Origin: a virus
IMG/VR virus record: IMGVR_UViG_3300020020_000001
Span: 16,171 to 80,170 of that record
DNA: 64,000 nucleotides
Strand: one strand, 5' to 3'
In this document: piece after piece, positions 1 to 8,767 of the stretch
Layout: every line of letters starts with the position of its first letter
Numbering within the stretch: position 1 is the stretch's first letter
Notes under the pieces: model-generated
What the model saw: only the letters and a program-made list of their open reading frames with translations
What the model was told of the DNA's origin: nothing
Database searches by the model: none
Position numbers and translations under genes: made by a program

Positions 1-1
1 C

Positions 2-997
2 CAGGTTACTCAGTCAGGCTCGCCTGCCATGTCTGTTATTGTCAAGTCTGGACATGCAGCCATTTCTGGTACTGAGGGTAGCAAGCAAGGTGTCTACCTA
101 GTAATGAACGATGCTGATGTTACGCTCAGCATTTCGGCGGCCCATGCTACTCTAAACCGTATTGACAGTGTGGTCTTCAAGGTTGAAGATGCTGCTTATT
201 CGGGCGCGGCAAATACTAGCTCACTTGTTGTAGTGACTGGTACTCCGGCTGGTTCGCCCGTGGCTCCAACACTACCAGCTAACTCACTAGAGCTTGCTCG
301 TGTATCAGTGGTAGCGCTTGATACCTCTATTACCAATGGTGAGATCACCGACAGACGTACATATTTGGCAGCCACTGGTGGAGTGATTACTGCAACGAGC
401 GGTCTGCGACCAGCAGCAAACACAGTAACAAGTGGACAACGAATCTACGAAACTGACACAGCTAGATCGTATATCACGCACGACGCTGGCACCACCTGGT
501 CTTTGTTACCAAACAATTATCTAGCACGGAATACTTTGTCTGGAACGGCTGCATCAGTTACGTTTAGCAGCATTCCAACCAATTTGCGAACAGTGACAGT
601 GAGATATCGTGCTCGGTCTAACTCTGGAGCAATCACTAACGTTAACATGACCATTAATGGTAGCGCTGCTGCATCTTATACCCAGTATAGCGCAGGATCG
701 ACAGATGGTGCAGATGTTACTCCAGCCGGTGGTGGAGGACTGACAAGCGCAGGAGTTGGACTAGTTCCAGGTACTACTACTCGATTCTCTGCTAATGAGA
801 TCATGTTCACGTCCTGGGACATTACTACTTTGCTGCAATGGCATTATAGAATGTATGCCTTCGATGGTAACCTCTATATCCGCCACGGAGGTGGCAACTT
901 CGACGTGGCAGGCCCATACACTAGCATCACTCTTACTCCATCGGCTGGCAGCTTCGTCTCTGGATCTGACTTCCAGTTGGAAGGCATCTACGCGTAA
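2..997 (+). CDS. Minor tail / fibre protein (5' end outside window)
   Basis: The frame is already open at the first bases (reading VTQSGSPAM), so the gene begins before this window and only its C-terminal part is seen. The stretch SPAMSVIVKSGHAAISGTE resembles the junction found in phage tail or baseplate-attached proteins, where a short assembly domain is followed by beta-rich repeats. The rest is Ser/Thr/Gly/Ala-rich with regular beta-strand spacing and no catalytic motif, as expected for a distal tail or receptor-binding protein. It lies directly upstream of the lysin and other tail genes. The family assignment is by character, not by a recognised domain. Confidence 0.7.
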   Translation, partial: QVTQSGSPAMSVIVKSGHAAISGTEGSKQGVYLVMNDADVTLSISAAHATLNRIDSVVFKVEDAAYSGAANTSSLVVVTGTPAGSPVAPTLPANSLELARVSVVALDTSITNGEITDRRTYLAATGGVITATSGLRPAANTVTSGQRIYETDTARSYITHDAGTTWSLLPNNYLARNTLSGTAASVTFSSIPTNLRTVTVRYRARSNSGAITNVNMTINGSAAASYTQYSAGSTDGADVTPAGGGGLTSAGVGLVPGTTTRFSANEIMFTSWDITTLLQWHYRMYAFDGNLYIRHGGGNFDVAGPYTSITLTPSAGSFVSGSDFQLEGIYA

Positions 998-1009
998 GGA
1001 GAGGTGAGT

Positions 1010-1135
1010 ATGACAGAGCCACGCACGGAGGAAACCGTCCAAGAGCAATTTCCAGACCGTGGTCAGCGTCCTTCTGACGCTGTGGTTGTCGATGAGAATG
1101 CTGACCCCGCACCTAACACTGGACATCCAGAATGA
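1010..1135 (+). CDS. Small acidic hypothetical protein (41 aa)
   Basis: A 41-residue ORF with a strong ribosome-binding site (AAGGAGAGGTGAGT before the ATG). Its TGA overlaps the endolysin ATG (ATGA), which is good evidence of translational coupling. The product is hydrophilic, rich in Glu, Asp and Pro, with no membrane segment. Function is unknown. The position between a tail gene and the lysin fits a small structural or lysis accessory protein. Confidence 0.6.
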   Translation: MTEPRTEETVQEQFPDRGQRPSDAVVVDENADPAPNTGHPE

Positions 1136-2070
1136 GTACTAATCCAATGCTGTGGGTAGGTTACCCACGAAGCTATACTGCCGGTCGCGCTCGGTCAGTA
1201 CAGTATGTTACATTGCACTATACTGCTGGTAGTGAAGGACCAACTTCTGCTGAAGGTGGAGCCAACTACGACAAGACCCGTACCGATGGTACGTCCTGTC
1301 ACGCATTCTTTGACTCATCTGGACCTGGTTTGCAAGAAGTACCGTTTGGTGATAGGTCACACTCAGCCTATTTCCATGGTAATGAGATTGGTGTGCATTA
1401 CGAGATTTGTGGCACCATACAAACTAGGGCTCAGTGGCTTGATCCGACTTCGATGGCAACATTGAAGACTTGTGCACAGGCTGTTGCGTATGCTTGTGAA
1501 GCCTTAGGACTACAGAAGCGTAGACTGTCTGTAGATGAGACCCGGGCTGCGTATTTTGGCGCATCTGGACAACGGCCTACGGGTATCAACGACCATTGGA
1601 CGATCACAAAAGCATATCCGGAAGATCCAGGTAACCACACTGATGTTGGTGCGGAGTTTCCATGGGATGTTTTCATGGATATGGTGACCGGTGGAACAAT
1701 TAAGGAGGATGTTGACATGCCCGCAGTATTCAAGATCAAGCCATACAAAGAATCTGACGGATCATCTGGGAAATTCTCCAATCGTTATGGTGTTAGTAAC
1801 GGTCCAACATTTTATTGGCTTCCAGTTGGTCCAGCGTCAGATCCAAACCTATACGTGCGTGCTTGCACTGGGTTGTATGATATACCAATGACCGAAGGTT
1901 CTGGCGGCGCAATTAAGAGTTACGATATTGCTTGGATGCCTGGCGCCGGCACTGAAGTTCCATGGTCAGGGTCTGGTGGTGTTGCAACAGCGGTAAAGCT
2001 CACAGCAGATGGTGAAAAGCAGGTTTACGACCAGGCACTCAAGGCTGCGCAGAGTGCTGAGGATAGCTAA
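1132..2070 (+). CDS. Endolysin, N-acetylmuramoyl-L-alanine amidase (PGRP/Amidase_2)
   Basis: The N-terminal part, residues about 20-190, has the amidase_2/PGRP layout. The first zinc histidine is in VTLHYTAG (near residue 29), a middle region HAFFDSSGPG follows, and the second histidine is in DPGNHTDVG. The enzyme class cleaves the bond between muramic acid and the stem peptide. The C-terminal 110 residues (from about 205) are Gly/Ser/Pro/Tyr-rich and probably bind the cell wall. No signal peptide is seen, so export would need a holin; membrane proteins at 7193-8717 are candidates. The ATG overlaps the stop of the small upstream gene. Confidence 0.9.
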   Translation: MSTNPMLWVGYPRSYTAGRARSVQYVTLHYTAGSEGPTSAEGGANYDKTRTDGTSCHAFFDSSGPGLQEVPFGDRSHSAYFHGNEIGVHYEICGTIQTRAQWLDPTSMATLKTCAQAVAYACEALGLQKRRLSVDETRAAYFGASGQRPTGINDHWTITKAYPEDPGNHTDVGAEFPWDVFMDMVTGGTIKEDVDMPAVFKIKPYKESDGSSGKFSNRYGVSNGPTFYWLPVGPASDPNLYVRACTGLYDIPMTEGSGGAIKSYDIAWMPGAGTEVPWSGSGGVATAVKLTADGEKQVYDQALKAAQSAEDS

Positions 2071-2073
2071 TTC

Positions 2074-3162
2074 GTGACTGACTACCGATACATTTTTGGA
2101 ACTCTTCGAACCGAGCAAGTCATCGAAGAGATAGCTTGCTATGGCGTCATAATGAATATGGCCATCAATCTTGGTGGCGATTTTCAAGGCACGTTCCAGC
2201 TAGACCAGACTGGTAAAGACAATGATTCATTACTTTCCGCTTGTGTGCCAGGTAAAACTTGGATAGCAGTGGAACGTAATGGAGTCGCGATCTGGCATGG
2301 TTATATTTGGAGTCGTGTGTATTCGGCGCAGTCCAAATCTGTGCAATTATTTGCACAAAGTTTTGAACACTATCCTAAAAAGCGCATCATTCGCAGTGAT
2401 CTTACATATTCTGGAGTGGACCAGCGAAATATCTTCCGCGACCTGTGGGATCAGATGCAAGCACCGGTTGGTGGAAATGCCAACATCAATGTACCTTCAG
2501 CATTTTCCACTTTGGTGCCTATTGATTTAACAATCTTGGCTACAGAATTCAAGTACTATGATAATGTTATGACTTCACTATCGAATGCCGTTGATGGTTT
2601 TGACTGGTACATATCAGTTACTAAAGATGGAATTCTATATCGTAAGGATTTGCGCATTGGTTATCCAACACTTGGAACCAGTGAGAGTCCAGGAATGACA
2701 GTGTTTGAGTATCCAGGAAACATTACACAATACTACTTAACTGAACCGATGGCGGACGCTGGTACCCACATCTATGTTATAGGTGCTGGAGAAGGCTCAG
2801 ACATGCTTATTGGTACCTATATTAATACGGATGCTATCAGTGGTGGTTCACTTATTTGGGATGCAAATGTAAGTCGTAAGGATATAAATTCACAGGAACT
2901 TCTTGATGGACTAGCGGCACAAGAAGGACATATTAGAACTCCTCCAATGTCAGTGATAAAGATGAATGTAAAAGGTAATCTTGCGCCTGAGTTTGGTAGC
3001 TACAACCTTGGTGACGCTTGTAAGATTGTCATCAGGGACCCACGTTGGCCGGGTAATGGTTTTTCTTCTGTAAAGAGATTACTTAAATGGGAACTTAAAC
3101 CGCAATCATCTGAGTCTACCGAAGAGGCAATGCTAGTATTCGAAGGAGACCCTGATCTATAA
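2074..3162 (+). CDS. Minor tail protein (Gp37-like)
   Basis: A 362-residue protein starting at GTG three bases after the lysin stop. The N-terminus (YRYIFGTLRTEQVIEEI, then LGGDFQGTFQLD) and the later GVAIWHGYIWSR and YPKKRIIRSDLTYSG segments resemble the minor tail protein family that follows the tape measure and Dit proteins in actinophages. Such proteins form the tail tip or baseplate. The ATG of the next gene overlaps this stop. The call rests on overall pattern and gene order. Confidence 0.75.
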   Translation: MTDYRYIFGTLRTEQVIEEIACYGVIMNMAINLGGDFQGTFQLDQTGKDNDSLLSACVPGKTWIAVERNGVAIWHGYIWSRVYSAQSKSVQLFAQSFEHYPKKRIIRSDLTYSGVDQRNIFRDLWDQMQAPVGGNANINVPSAFSTLVPIDLTILATEFKYYDNVMTSLSNAVDGFDWYISVTKDGILYRKDLRIGYPTLGTSESPGMTVFEYPGNITQYYLTEPMADAGTHIYVIGAGEGSDMLIGTYINTDAISGGSLIWDANVSRKDINSQELLDGLAAQEGHIRTPPMSVIKMNVKGNLAPEFGSYNLGDACKIVIRDPRWPGNGFSSVKRLLKWELKPQSSESTEEAMLVFEGDPDL

Positions 3163-3839
3163 TGTCAAGATACCGTGAAGAGCCTCAAGACTTAGTTGAT
3201 AGGGTCTTAGCGCTAGAGCGGCGTCTAACGACTCTTGAGAATAACCCACAGACTGGCAATACTACCATTGACACAGGAACATTGAAAATCAAGGACGCAA
3301 CTGGAAGTGTTCGAGTACAAATAGGCTTACTGAGTGATGGTACCTATGGTATTGAAGTTAAGGAAACTGGTCAGGATATCTTCCACCAGGTCCCATACAT
3401 CTTCTCTTCAACCATTGACACATTCCAGAGCACAACCTCTGTAAGCTTTACGGACTTGGCGACAGTTGGACCTGTGCAACTAGTTCCAATTCGGTCCACT
3501 GGTAGAGTACTTGTGATGGTGTCATCACAAGTCCAATGGCCATCTAACGCTTACAGTTCAGGTCCAGTTACTCAGGGTGGATACGTAACGATATCCGCCT
3601 CTGGTGCAAATACTATAACGACAGCACAAGGAAGCGTAAAGCTCCTTCCAATGCATCTGTGGTCATGGGGATTGTCTGGTGGAATTCAGTTCTCCAACAC
3701 ATCAACTATGATGAGTACGAGTGCTGCTGTGTTTAGCGGTCTAAACGCAGGAGACACAACGTTCACCGTGAAGTATTCTTCACCTGGTGGAGGCACAACC
3801 GAGTTTGGTAGACGCAATCTTACTATCTTTGCTCTGTAG
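3162..3839 (+). CDS. Minor tail / fibre protein with N-terminal coiled coil
   Basis: A 225-residue product. Residues 1-30 form a heptad-like helix (DLVDRVLALERRLTTLE) that would trimerise, followed by a beta-rich domain containing GTLKIKDATGSVRVQIG and GTYGIEVK, a layout typical of trimeric tail fibres. The C-terminal half is Ser/Thr/Gly-rich. The start overlaps the upstream stop (TAATG), so translation is probably coupled. No receptor-binding or enzymatic motif is recognised. Confidence 0.65.
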   Translation: MSRYREEPQDLVDRVLALERRLTTLENNPQTGNTTIDTGTLKIKDATGSVRVQIGLLSDGTYGIEVKETGQDIFHQVPYIFSSTIDTFQSTTSVSFTDLATVGPVQLVPIRSTGRVLVMVSSQVQWPSNAYSSGPVTQGGYVTISASGANTITTAQGSVKLLPMHLWSWGLSGGIQFSNTSTMMSTSAAVFSGLNAGDTTFTVKYSSPGGGTTEFGRRNLTIFAL

Positions 3840-3849
3840 GAGGTGATAT

Positions 3850-4203
3850 ATGACAACGGCCAGAAGTAATATCACCATCCAACAAGGTGCCAAATTTGAA
3901 TTTAACATCGGAGCAACCAATTCCGATGGCACTGTTAAGGACCTCACTGGCTATTCAGCTAGAATGCAAGTTAGAGCAACGCCTTTATCACTTACAACAT
4001 TGCTCGATGCTAATACAACTAATGGTCGTATCACAATCAATGCACCTGGCGGTATCGTCATGGTGGCTGTGGGTGCAGATGTAACAGCATTACTTAATTG
4101 GAATGTTGCATACTATGACCTAGAAATTTATACAGTAGACCCAACGAACGTAATACGGCTCGTAGAAGGTTACGCTTCTCTGAGCAGGGAGGTCACTAGA
4201 TAA
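3850..4203 (+). CDS. Tail-associated protein (BppU-like beta domain)
   Basis: A 117-residue protein with a good ribosome-binding site (AGGAGGTGATAT before the ATG). The pattern ITIQQGAKFEFNIGATNSDG, DLTGYSARMQVR and YYDLEIYTVD matches the N-terminal domain of baseplate upper or tail assembly proteins that join fibres to the tail. It lies between fibre genes and its stop overlaps the next ATG. Confidence 0.6.
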   Translation: MTTARSNITIQQGAKFEFNIGATNSDGTVKDLTGYSARMQVRATPLSLTTLLDANTTNGRITINAPGGIVMVAVGADVTALLNWNVAYYDLEIYTVDPTNVIRLVEGYASLSREVTR

Positions 4204-5060
4204 TGACCAATGTACTTTTTGAGCTAGCGCGTGAAAAGTTTTTGGGTGGCACCCTAGACTGGGACACGCAGACCTTTTCTGCGGTGCTGCTCGACCTGTC
4301 CGTTTCTGATGCTGGAATTCGTCAGATCACCAGCTCTACCAACGCTACACCGATTGTGGTAACAACCGCAGTTGCACATGGCTTTACCACAGGAGACATT
4401 GTTTATGTAGACGGTATTACGACGGGGACCTCTGGCAATGGCCTGTGGGCGATTACGGCAGCTTCGGGATCTGTTTTTAGTCTTACTGATCCTATCACTG
4501 GCACTAACGCTGTTGGTAACGGTGTCGGCTCTGGCGGTTATTGTGTCAACTTAGGTCGTTCTACTTCTGCTGACTTCTTTGACGACTTTGATGCGGCACT
4601 TGTAGGCTCTAAGGTTAACCTAACATCGCCAACAATTGTTGGTGGGGTTGCCGACGCAGCCGACGTCACGTTTACTTCGGTATCAGGTGCCTCGGTTGAG
4701 GCTGTTGGTATCATTCGTGATACTGGTGCTAATGGTACTTCCGAAATGGTAGCACTCATCACAGGTAAGCACATTGTGGTCTGTAATACTAACTTAGCGG
4801 CTGGGACGACACTTCTCGTTGAGCCGATTAAGTATGCAATTCCGAACGGTACTGTACTAGCATTCTCTACTGGACAGTCTGCTACCATGACTGCACTAGC
4901 TAATGCTGGAGATCGTTCACTGACTGTATCATCTACGACTGTAACCGCAGGCGCTAAAGCGCTTGCACCAGCAACAGGATCAGGATTACCAGTAACTCCA
5001 AACGGTGGCAACATCGTGGTAACCTGGGACAATGGTGCGAATCGGATTTTCAAGCTCTAA
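4203..5060 (+). CDS. Tail fibre-like structural protein
   Basis: A 285-residue Ser/Thr/Gly/Ala-rich beta protein. The opening (MTNVLFELAREKFLGGTLDW) is common to phage virion proteins that carry a decoration or fibre domain. Motifs such as VTTAVAHGFTTGDIVYVDG occur in ubiquitin-activating-like decoration repeats of tail proteins. The gene overlaps the upstream stop by one base. A structural role is inferred from composition and context. Confidence 0.6.
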   Translation: MTNVLFELAREKFLGGTLDWDTQTFSAVLLDLSVSDAGIRQITSSTNATPIVVTTAVAHGFTTGDIVYVDGITTGTSGNGLWAITAASGSVFSLTDPITGTNAVGNGVGSGGYCVNLGRSTSADFFDDFDAALVGSKVNLTSPTIVGGVADAADVTFTSVSGASVEAVGIIRDTGANGTSEMVALITGKHIVVCNTNLAAGTTLLVEPIKYAIPNGTVLAFSTGQSATMTALANAGDRSLTVSSTTVTAGAKALAPATGSGLPVTPNGGNIVVTWDNGANRIFKL

Positions 5061-5078
5061 TTATAATAAGAAGGTAAA

Positions 5079-5483
5079 ATGGGAGCACAAGGAACAGTCA
5101 GTCTCGATTTTGGAGTGTTTCCTGGTGGTTCAGACGCTTCTGTTGTTATTACTGGGCAAACCAGTATCCTAGCTGGCTCATTAGTTGAAGCATGGATTCT
5201 ACCAGCCGATACTGCCGATCACACCGTTGATGAACACCTTGTCGAAACACTGAGTATACTAGCCGGTAATATTGTAGCTGGAACTGGCTTCACCATTTAT
5301 GGAATAAATACGAGTCAACTAAATGAACCAATTACGATTAAACAACATGAAGGTAGTTTGCATCAGGCCAATGCCACCACCATTGTATATAAGGTTGCGG
5401 CTCGTGGAGCTGGACCGGCTCAAGATGGTGGAATTGGTACACGACTTTATGGAGTTTTCAATATAGGGTGGGTGTGGAACTAA
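5079..5483 (+). CDS. Tail-associated hypothetical protein
   Basis: A 134-residue protein preceded by AGAAGGTAAA. The segment MGAQGTVSLDFGVFPGGSDASVVITGQTSI with a following EAWILPADTADHT stretch is a short beta-sandwich pattern found in small phage virion proteins. It is packed tightly with its neighbours, the next ATG coming directly after its stop. No specific function can be read. Confidence 0.55.
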   Translation: MGAQGTVSLDFGVFPGGSDASVVITGQTSILAGSLVEAWILPADTADHTVDEHLVETLSILAGNIVAGTGFTIYGINTSQLNEPITIKQHEGSLHQANATTIVYKVAARGAGPAQDGGIGTRLYGVFNIGWVWN

Positions 5484-6146
5484 ATGGGTATTCAGATCCA
5501 AGGCAGTGGTGGTGTCATCAGTGAGGTTGATGGCACTACGTTTCGAGCATTAAGAACTACGCCTCGACCAGTAGAATACGGCGCGTTTGGTCACTATAGA
5601 CTATCAACTACTGTTGCATTAGTTGTCACACAGGCTGCTAATGGTTTATTGTTTAGTTTCCGCTGGGGAGATGCCACACGATTTTGTGTATTACAAAAAA
5701 TTCGTATTGGTTGTTTGCAAACTGCTGCGGCTACGGCAACAATTACGCCGTCATTTCAAGTTGTTATTGCTAGAGGCTGGACGGTTTCTGATTCGGTAGG
5801 TACTGCAATTACGTTAACCGGTAACCAGATGAAGAAGCGCACCAATATGGGAACGACTTTGGTTACAGATATTCGTAAGTCTGCTGTTGCGGCTGGTCTT
5901 ACTTCTGGTGCTAAAACATTGGACCTAGAACCTATTCTTGAATTGCCAACAAACCAAACTATTACCACTCCCAACGCAATATTCTACGAGCGTGGTGTCG
6001 ACTTTGAGGCCGGCGATGGTCTCCATCCTACTGTGCTGGCACAGAATGAAGGCTTTGTTGTGCGTGGTCCAACAGTTATATTTGGAGCCGCTGGAACAGC
6101 GAACCTTACAGTTGATGTTGCCTGGGCCGAAGTAGCAGCTTTCTAG
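5484..6146 (+). CDS. Virion-associated hypothetical protein
   Basis: A 220-residue protein starting at the base after the upstream stop. It begins MGIQIQGSGGVISEVDGTTFRALR, a form typical of small phage virion proteins repeated in tail and fibre modules. The remainder is beta-rich, without catalytic motifs. It lies in the late structural operon. Confidence 0.55.
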   Translation: MGIQIQGSGGVISEVDGTTFRALRTTPRPVEYGAFGHYRLSTTVALVVTQAANGLLFSFRWGDATRFCVLQKIRIGCLQTAAATATITPSFQVVIARGWTVSDSVGTAITLTGNQMKKRTNMGTTLVTDIRKSAVAAGLTSGAKTLDLEPILELPTNQTITTPNAIFYERGVDFEAGDGLHPTVLAQNEGFVVRGPTVIFGAAGTANLTVDVAWAEVAAF

Positions 6147-6166
6147 CCTGAAAGGGGCGATAGCCC

Positions 6167-7159
6167 ATGTCGCTCCTTATATCACAACTAACTGGTACTG
6201 CACAACTAGATATAACAGCAAGAGGTGTTCCAGCAAGTGAACACTTTGGAAGCATATCGGTTACTCCAGGCACTGTTACCATCAGTGCTAATGGCATAGT
6301 TTCTTCTGAACTTGTTTCGAACGCTAATGCTGCAACTATATCCGCTGTTGCCGCGAATGGTATAACTAGTCAGCAGTTGGTTGGTAATCCATCTGTCACA
6401 GCTAGTGTAATAATCAGCGCAAGTGGAATTATCTCTACTGAGCGCCTTGGATCAAACACAGTATCAACAACTTACGCACTATCAGCAAATGGAATTTCTG
6501 GTGGGCAAGCTCTGGGCCAGCCCACGTTAACTCATGTCACAGCGGCCAACCCAGCGGGCATCATGAGCGCTGAGCGCGTAGGCGCGCCGGCCATCACCAC
6601 GACGTATACTATCAGTGCAAATGGCATTCCTAGCTCTGCACTAGTTGGCAACACAAGTGCACTGAATGCGCTCTCTATCTCTAACAATGGAATACCATCA
6701 GCGGAGCGACTTGGTCAACCCACAGTCACCACTAGTGCCGTCACCATCAATGCGAATGGTATTGTTAGCGAATCGCGCGTTGGTGCTGTTAATGCTGTCA
6801 CGACAGCTTCGATCAATGCTCACAGTATTTCATCAAGAGAGCTTATTGGTAGCGCAACTGTATCAGCGGGATCAGTAACTATATTTGCTGGTTCAATAAG
6901 AACTGATGAGCAATTTGGGCATCAGCAGATAAGTATAGGAGCACTTGCACTTATGATAAGCGCCAATAGCATTCTTTCTGCTGCTGTCAATGGTTATCCA
7001 CACGTAGGCCCAGAGGTTACTGTAAATGCTACATGGTCGTCAACAGTAGATATGATAATTTGGCGAGACTCCAGTGGACCAGAAACATGGACTGCGCCAG
7101 GTGTGGTGGTAGCTAGAATTGCTGGAAATTCAATAACAGTAGTAGTTGGACCCGGCTAG
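6167..7159 (+). CDS. Repeat protein built of ISANGI..LVG units
   Basis: A 330-residue protein made of about 12 imperfect repeats of 22-26 residues. Each contains a (V/I)TI(S/N)ANGI core followed by (P/V)S(S/A)(E/A)(R/L)(L/V)G and a polar linker. The DNA encoding them is diverged, so the repeats are old or under selection at protein level. Regular short beta repeats of this kind suggest an elongated beta-helical or beta-prism fibre. The last 60 residues (from WSSTVDMIIWRDSSGPETW) form a separate domain. The gene closes the tail-fibre block; the ribosome-binding site is AAAGGGGCGATAG. Confidence 0.6.
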   Translation: MSLLISQLTGTAQLDITARGVPASEHFGSISVTPGTVTISANGIVSSELVSNANAATISAVAANGITSQQLVGNPSVTASVIISASGIISTERLGSNTVSTTYALSANGISGGQALGQPTLTHVTAANPAGIMSAERVGAPAITTTYTISANGIPSSALVGNTSALNALSISNNGIPSAERLGQPTVTTSAVTINANGIVSESRVGAVNAVTTASINAHSISSRELIGSATVSAGSVTIFAGSIRTDEQFGHQQISIGALALMISANSILSAAVNGYPHVGPEVTVNATWSSTVDMIIWRDSSGPETWTAPGVVVARIAGNSITVVVGPG

Positions 7160-7192
7160 ATATAGTTTGCTTTCTGGACCCCGAGGTGACAC

Positions 7193-7495
7193 GTGGAACT
7201 TGCACTCCTAGCTAATTTGGGGATTGGAGGTATGTTTCTTGTGGTACTTTTTCTGGGGTTAGCTCGTGGTCTTCTCTTCACCAAATCATCGGTGACCATG
7301 TTAATGGCAGAGAAGGAGCAACGGCTAAAAGACAAAGATACATACATTGCCAAGATTGAAGAAATTAACAAAAAGGTAGATGAGCGTAACGATCTATTAG
7401 CTAGCAGAATAGATCATGTAATTGAGGTTGCCCGTGCGCAAGGTATGCTAGAAGCACTTCCACCTAGCATAGGCGAAAGGGTTGTTAACAAATGA
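7193..7495 (+). CDS. Small membrane protein with coiled-coil tail, lysis cassette candidate
   Basis: The start is GTG, with CCGAGGTGAC upstream. Residues about 3-28 (ALLANLGIGGMFLVVLFLGLARGLLF) form one transmembrane helix. It is followed by a charged helix (EKEQRLKDKDTYIAKIEEINKK) with heptad spacing. One-TM proteins with a cytoplasmic coiled coil often accompany holins in actinophages (DUF2746-like layout). The stop overlaps the next gene. Whether it is a holin, antiholin or spanin-like protein cannot be decided. Confidence 0.6.
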   Translation: MELALLANLGIGGMFLVVLFLGLARGLLFTKSSVTMLMAEKEQRLKDKDTYIAKIEEINKKVDERNDLLASRIDHVIEVARAQGMLEALPPSIGERVVNK

Positions 7496-7728
7496 GATGG
7501 TGGGTGATAGGTAGAAGGCGACGGAATGAGATGATTGGTGAACACAATACTGAAGAACTGAAGAAGGTGGATCAGGAACTAAAAATTGTGGAGGAGAAAC
7601 TGGCAGAAGATAAGGCGAAAGTGCCTGAGTTGTCACGAGCAGTAGCCAGTGCTCGACGCACCAAGTATCGAGTGGACAAGTTCACTCAAGAAATTGCAAC
7701 TAGCTTTGGGAGAGTAAACCATGGCTAA
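7492..7728 (+). CDS. Small coiled-coil protein
   Basis: A 78-residue, highly charged helical protein (ELKKVDQELKIVEEKLAEDKAKV) with no membrane segment. It overlaps its neighbours on both sides (4 bp upstream, 8 bp downstream), so it is co-translated with the membrane proteins around it. The function is unknown; a lysis or tail accessory role is inferred from position only. Confidence 0.5.
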   Translation: MRWWVIGRRRRNEMIGEHNTEELKKVDQELKIVEEKLAEDKAKVPELSRAVASARRTKYRVDKFTQEIATSFGRVNHG

Positions 7729-8050
7729 CCTGCTCCTCAACATTGTCCTGTGGGTAGTGTTAGGAGGGTTTCTGACTTTTTGTATTTTATATGCTTGGCT
7801 GGCAAGACCATGGCGTGATCACATGGGTCGACACATATTGGTCTTTGAGACTGGATTCCTGATAGCCTTTGCATATGCTGCATCCAGTCGTTATATACCA
7901 GAACCACAACGTACTATCGGTTGGATAATTACGTTATCTGTAATAGCCATACTGATTTGGTGGCGAGTGATAATACTGGTTAAATATCAATTAATGGCCA
8001 GAAGGTTGGCTGATGTCGGTGAGCAATCCAGTGACGATGTCGATGCCTGA
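7721..8050 (+). CDS. Multi-pass membrane protein, holin candidate
   Basis: A 109-residue protein with three predicted transmembrane helices: residues about 4-26 (LLNIVLWVVLGGFLTFCILYAWL), 40-58, and 65-90 (TIGWIITLSVIAILIWWRVIILV). The tail is charged. Small multi-TM proteins next to lysin and coiled-coil genes are typical phage holins. It overlaps the genes before and after it. Confidence 0.6.
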   Translation: MANLLLNIVLWVVLGGFLTFCILYAWLARPWRDHMGRHILVFETGFLIAFAYAASSRYIPEPQRTIGWIITLSVIAILIWWRVIILVKYQLMARRLADVGEQSSDDVDA

Positions 8051-8717
8051 TGACGATTACGCTAGACGGTCAGGAGATACTAACGTTCCTGTTCCCGATC
8101 CTACGAGATTAACTACCCAACTTGTTGATAGAGCTCTAGCTTCGTTTCGTGAAGTTGTCGAAACGCGAATAGGAGCAATGGATCAAGCAACAAAACTCGT
8201 AGCTGCTGATGTTGCTCGAATATCAGCAGGTACTGAATCACAGACAGAACATCTTAGGCATGACATTGATCGACAACTAGCTGCGCTTCGTGAGTATCTC
8301 ATAGAACATATCAATCGTGTGTCTGATATATCATCAGAAAAGTTTGTTGGCATTGATACGCGATTTGGTGAGCGAGACGAACGAACTGCACAAGCGGCAC
8401 AAGAAAGCAGAATTTCGCTTGATGCTGCGCTAGCCGCCGCCAAGGAAGCTGTGTCAGAACAGAACAAAGCTAATACATTAGCTATTGGTAAGTCAGAGGC
8501 GGCCACGCAAAAACAGATCGATTCGCTAGTTGCACTCATGAACACTAACAATAAGTCAGTTGAAGATAAGATTAGTGACCTCAAGAGTCGGCTAGATCGT
8601 GGACCGATAGAACAGACAGTAGCAAATAAAGCCGAACGTCGGCTAGATATTGGACAAATACTATTGGCAGTATCAGTCGTAATAGCAGCTATTGCTTTGG
8701 TGGTAGGACTCAGATGA
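8013..8717 (+). CDS. Coiled-coil protein with C-terminal membrane anchor
   Basis: A 234-residue protein: a long helical region (about 30-205) rich in Ala, Glu, Gln and Lys, ending in one transmembrane helix (IGQILLAVSVVIAAIALVVGL, about 210-232). Tail-anchored coiled coils of this size lie at the end of late operons in many actinophages. The listed start overlaps the upstream gene by 38 bp; a second ATG at 8037-8039 would shorten the overlap. The strong hairpin at 8733 follows. Confidence 0.6.
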   Translation: MSVSNPVTMSMPDDDYARRSGDTNVPVPDPTRLTTQLVDRALASFREVVETRIGAMDQATKLVAADVARISAGTESQTEHLRHDIDRQLAALREYLIEHINRVSDISSEKFVGIDTRFGERDERTAQAAQESRISLDAALAAAKEAVSEQNKANTLAIGKSEAATQKQIDSLVALMNTNNKSVEDKISDLKSRLDRGPIEQTVANKAERRLDIGQILLAVSVVIAAIALVVGLR

Positions 8718-8732
8718 ATAGAAACACGAAAA

Positions 8733-8762
8733 AGGGCTAGCCAATTGACGTTGGCTAGCCCT
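8733..8762. terminator. Bidirectional terminator between convergent operons
   Basis: A perfect 12-bp stem (AGGGCTAGCCAA / TTGGCTAGCCCT) with a 6-base loop, flanked by an A-run on the left and CTTTGTT on the right. It separates the plus-strand late operon from the minus-strand operon and can act in both directions. Confidence 0.85.
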
Positions 8763-8767
8763 CTTTG

